In this document: positions 62,997-64,000 of the stretch, piece by piece
How the letters are laid out: every line of letters starts with the position of its first letter
Numbering within the stretch: position 1 is the stretch's first letter
Assembly (NCBI GenBank): GCA_965205225.1
Contig: CBDBFZ010000003.1
Coordinates: forward strand, 434,001 to 498,000
Direction: 5' to 3'
DNA: 64,000 bases
Origin: Litorimonas sp965205225
GTDB taxonomy: Bacteria > Pseudomonadota > Alphaproteobacteria > Caulobacterales > Maricaulaceae
The notes under the pieces: model-generated
The model's database searches: none
Seen by the model: the letters and a program-made list of their open reading frames with translations, nothing else
Told to the model about the DNA's origin: nothing
Made by a program: the position numbers and the translations under genes

Positions 62997-63539
62997 GTGA
63001 CTGGATGCCGAGTTTTGATTTCAGATGTGCCCGGTGTGTTTCGATCGTGCGAATGGAAACGCCCAGCTCATGCGCGACAACCTTGTTGGCCTTTCCATCG
63101 GCGAGAGCTTTGACGACCTCAAGTTCACGGGGCGTCAGGCATGCAAGAGCATCCGGCTCGGCCTCTGTCTCGGTTTCGGGCTGCGCCCCAAGCGATCAAT
63201 GGCTGAGAGGATCCGATTGGCGACGAAGGGTTTCTCGACAAAGTCATTCGCACCGGCCTGCATGGCCTTGACCGCCAATGAGATATCGCCGTGCCCACTG
63301 ATCATGATGACCGGGACGCTTTCTGATCGGCTGCGAATATGCAGTAAGGTTTCCAACCCGTCGCGGCCCGGCATTCGAACGTCCAGAATATGGACAGCGT
63401 TGCTGAGCTTTGGCCCGACATCGACATGCGCATCACCGGGCGCGAATGCCAGCACGCTGTGACCACTGGTTTCCAGAAGCAGGCCGAGAGATTCGCGAAC
63501 CTGCGCATCATCGTCGATGATGTGAATGGTCGGCTTCAC
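62971..63539 (-). pseudogene. FixJ-type response regulator, one-base frameshift
   Basis: From GTG 63539 the receiver domain reads HIIDDDAQVRESLGLLLE, with the phospho-acceptor in AVHILDVRMPGRDG and switch residues in MISGHGDISLAVKAMQAGA and EKPF. It loses frame after IDRLG, where one base is missing near 63187. The LuxR-type DNA-binding domain is intact in the next frame: LTPRELEVVKALADGKANKV, then SIRTIETHRAHLKSKLG. The end is fused to the FixK remnant. FixJ normally activates microaerobic respiration genes when phosphorylated by FixL. Confidence 0.75.
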
Positions 63540-63542
63540 GAT

Positions 63543-63862
63543 CTATTTGCCAGCGGCAAGGTGAAACTGAAGATGGACCCGCCCGATGGGTTGGAGGTGG
63601 CCCAGATCCGCCCGCCATGTGCGAACAATCGATTGACTGATTGAAAGGCCAACGCTCAGCTCGCCGGTTTTGTTGATATAAACTCCGTGAACAGGTTAGG
63701 AATAATATCTTCCGATAACCCTGAGCCTGTATCGAACAGGCTGACGCAGGCCAGATCCGGATGCTCTGAATCGGATTCGACGGAAATCCGAAGCTGCTTG
63801 TGACGGCTCTCGGTCATGACCTCGCAGCCATTGCGGATCAGATTGACGAGCACTTGTTGGAG
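63543..63862 (-). pseudogene. C-terminal remnant of a FixL-type histidine kinase
   Basis: The minus strand shows the N-box LQQVLVNLIRNGCEVM, the ATP-lid DTGSGLSEDI and FTEFISTKPAS, then a frame change to VGLSISQSIVRTWRADLGH and the end LQFHLAAGK. This is the ATPase half of a FixL-like sensor kinase. Sensor domains and the phospho-histidine part are gone; sequence beyond about 63862 belongs to an IS3-family fragment on the other strand. It ends three bases before the FixJ-type start, the usual fixLJ order. Confidence 0.7.
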
Positions 63863-64000
63863 AACTACTTCTTACCGGGAGATCTGGAGCAGCAGGTCGG
63901 GCGCTTCGTCGGTCATTATAATCACGAACGCTACCATGAGAGCCTGAACAATGTAACGCCAGCTGACGTCTACTTCGGTCAGGCTCAAACCATTATCAAC
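63851..64000 (+). mobile_element. IS3-family transposase OrfB, C-terminal part, runs off window
   Basis: The plus strand encodes LLENYFLPGDLEQQVGRFVG, then HYNHERYHESLNNVTPADVY and FGQAQTIIN up to the window edge. This is the conserved end of the integrase core (rve) of IS3-family OrfB. Only this fragment joins the truncated fixL. The rest of the element may lie outside or be lost. Confidence 0.8.

Overview
The window looks like a chromosome segment from an alphaproteobacterium with moderate GC content. A Hyphomonadales/Caulobacterales-type marine bacterium is my best guess. This rests on a membrane-anchored CycM-type cytochrome c beside prephenate dehydratase, plant-type glutamate-cysteine ligase, a short class I NrdA, a FixLJ/FixK-type locus, DUF465 and zf-CHCC small proteins, S46 dipeptidyl peptidase and frequent GANTC (CcrM-type) sites. 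That placement is inference; no rRNA or tRNA gene is visible to confirm it.

Layout. 1-2.5 kb: the end of an IS5-family element and an acyltransferase gene broken by a full IS5-family insertion (copy A). 2.5-16 kb: mostly housekeeping genes (MarR regulator, cytochrome c, pheA, YHS protein, ABC ATPase, zinc-finger protein, mtnP, purK-purE, GGDEF protein, two DUF465 proteins, argG, Tat-exported FAD oxidoreductase) mixed with broken genes (NlpC/P60 peptidase, a NudC/Gfo-Idh deletion chimera, a secreted protein). 16-27 kb: an IS3 remnant and two very large paralogous genes for repeat-rich, probably exported, calcium-binding surface proteins (FG-GAP, cadherin-like and RTX repeats); the second has a one-base frameshift. 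27-34 kb: CoA-transferase, CMD-family protein, rsmE, an overlapping flavin monooxygenase/SDR pair, and gshA. 34-36 kb: an IS427-like element beside an AT-rich PD-(D/E)XK nuclease-like gene. 36-51 kb: M23 peptidase, YdbH-like protein, MBL hydrolase, hisS, a broken response regulator, pgi, an outer-membrane-type protein, nrdA with a NrdR-like box, and a GT4 glycosyltransferase. 51-59 kb: a BCCT transporter gene split by intact IS5 copy B, a DUF4177 gene, an SPFH/ribbon-helix-helix operon with a perfect palindrome upstream, an IS5 remnant, a lipoprotein hydrolase, and an IS3 remnant carrying IS5 copy C. 59-64 kb: an S46 dipeptidyl peptidase followed by a dipeptide epimerase, then the collapsed remains of a fixL-fixJ-fixK locus truncated by another IS3-family fragment.

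Two themes stand out. First, active IS traffic and gene decay: three copies of one IS5-family element have perfect 4-bp target duplications, two sit in former genes and one in another IS, and about ten genes are visibly broken. Second, a duplicated locus of modular beta-propeller adhesins, one with two seven-unit FG-GAP arrays. Its upstream and downstream flanks and C-terminal module are shared with its paralogue. Peptide handling (S46 peptidase plus dipeptide epimerase), purine synthesis (purEK), methionine salvage (mtnP) and redox functions make up the rest.
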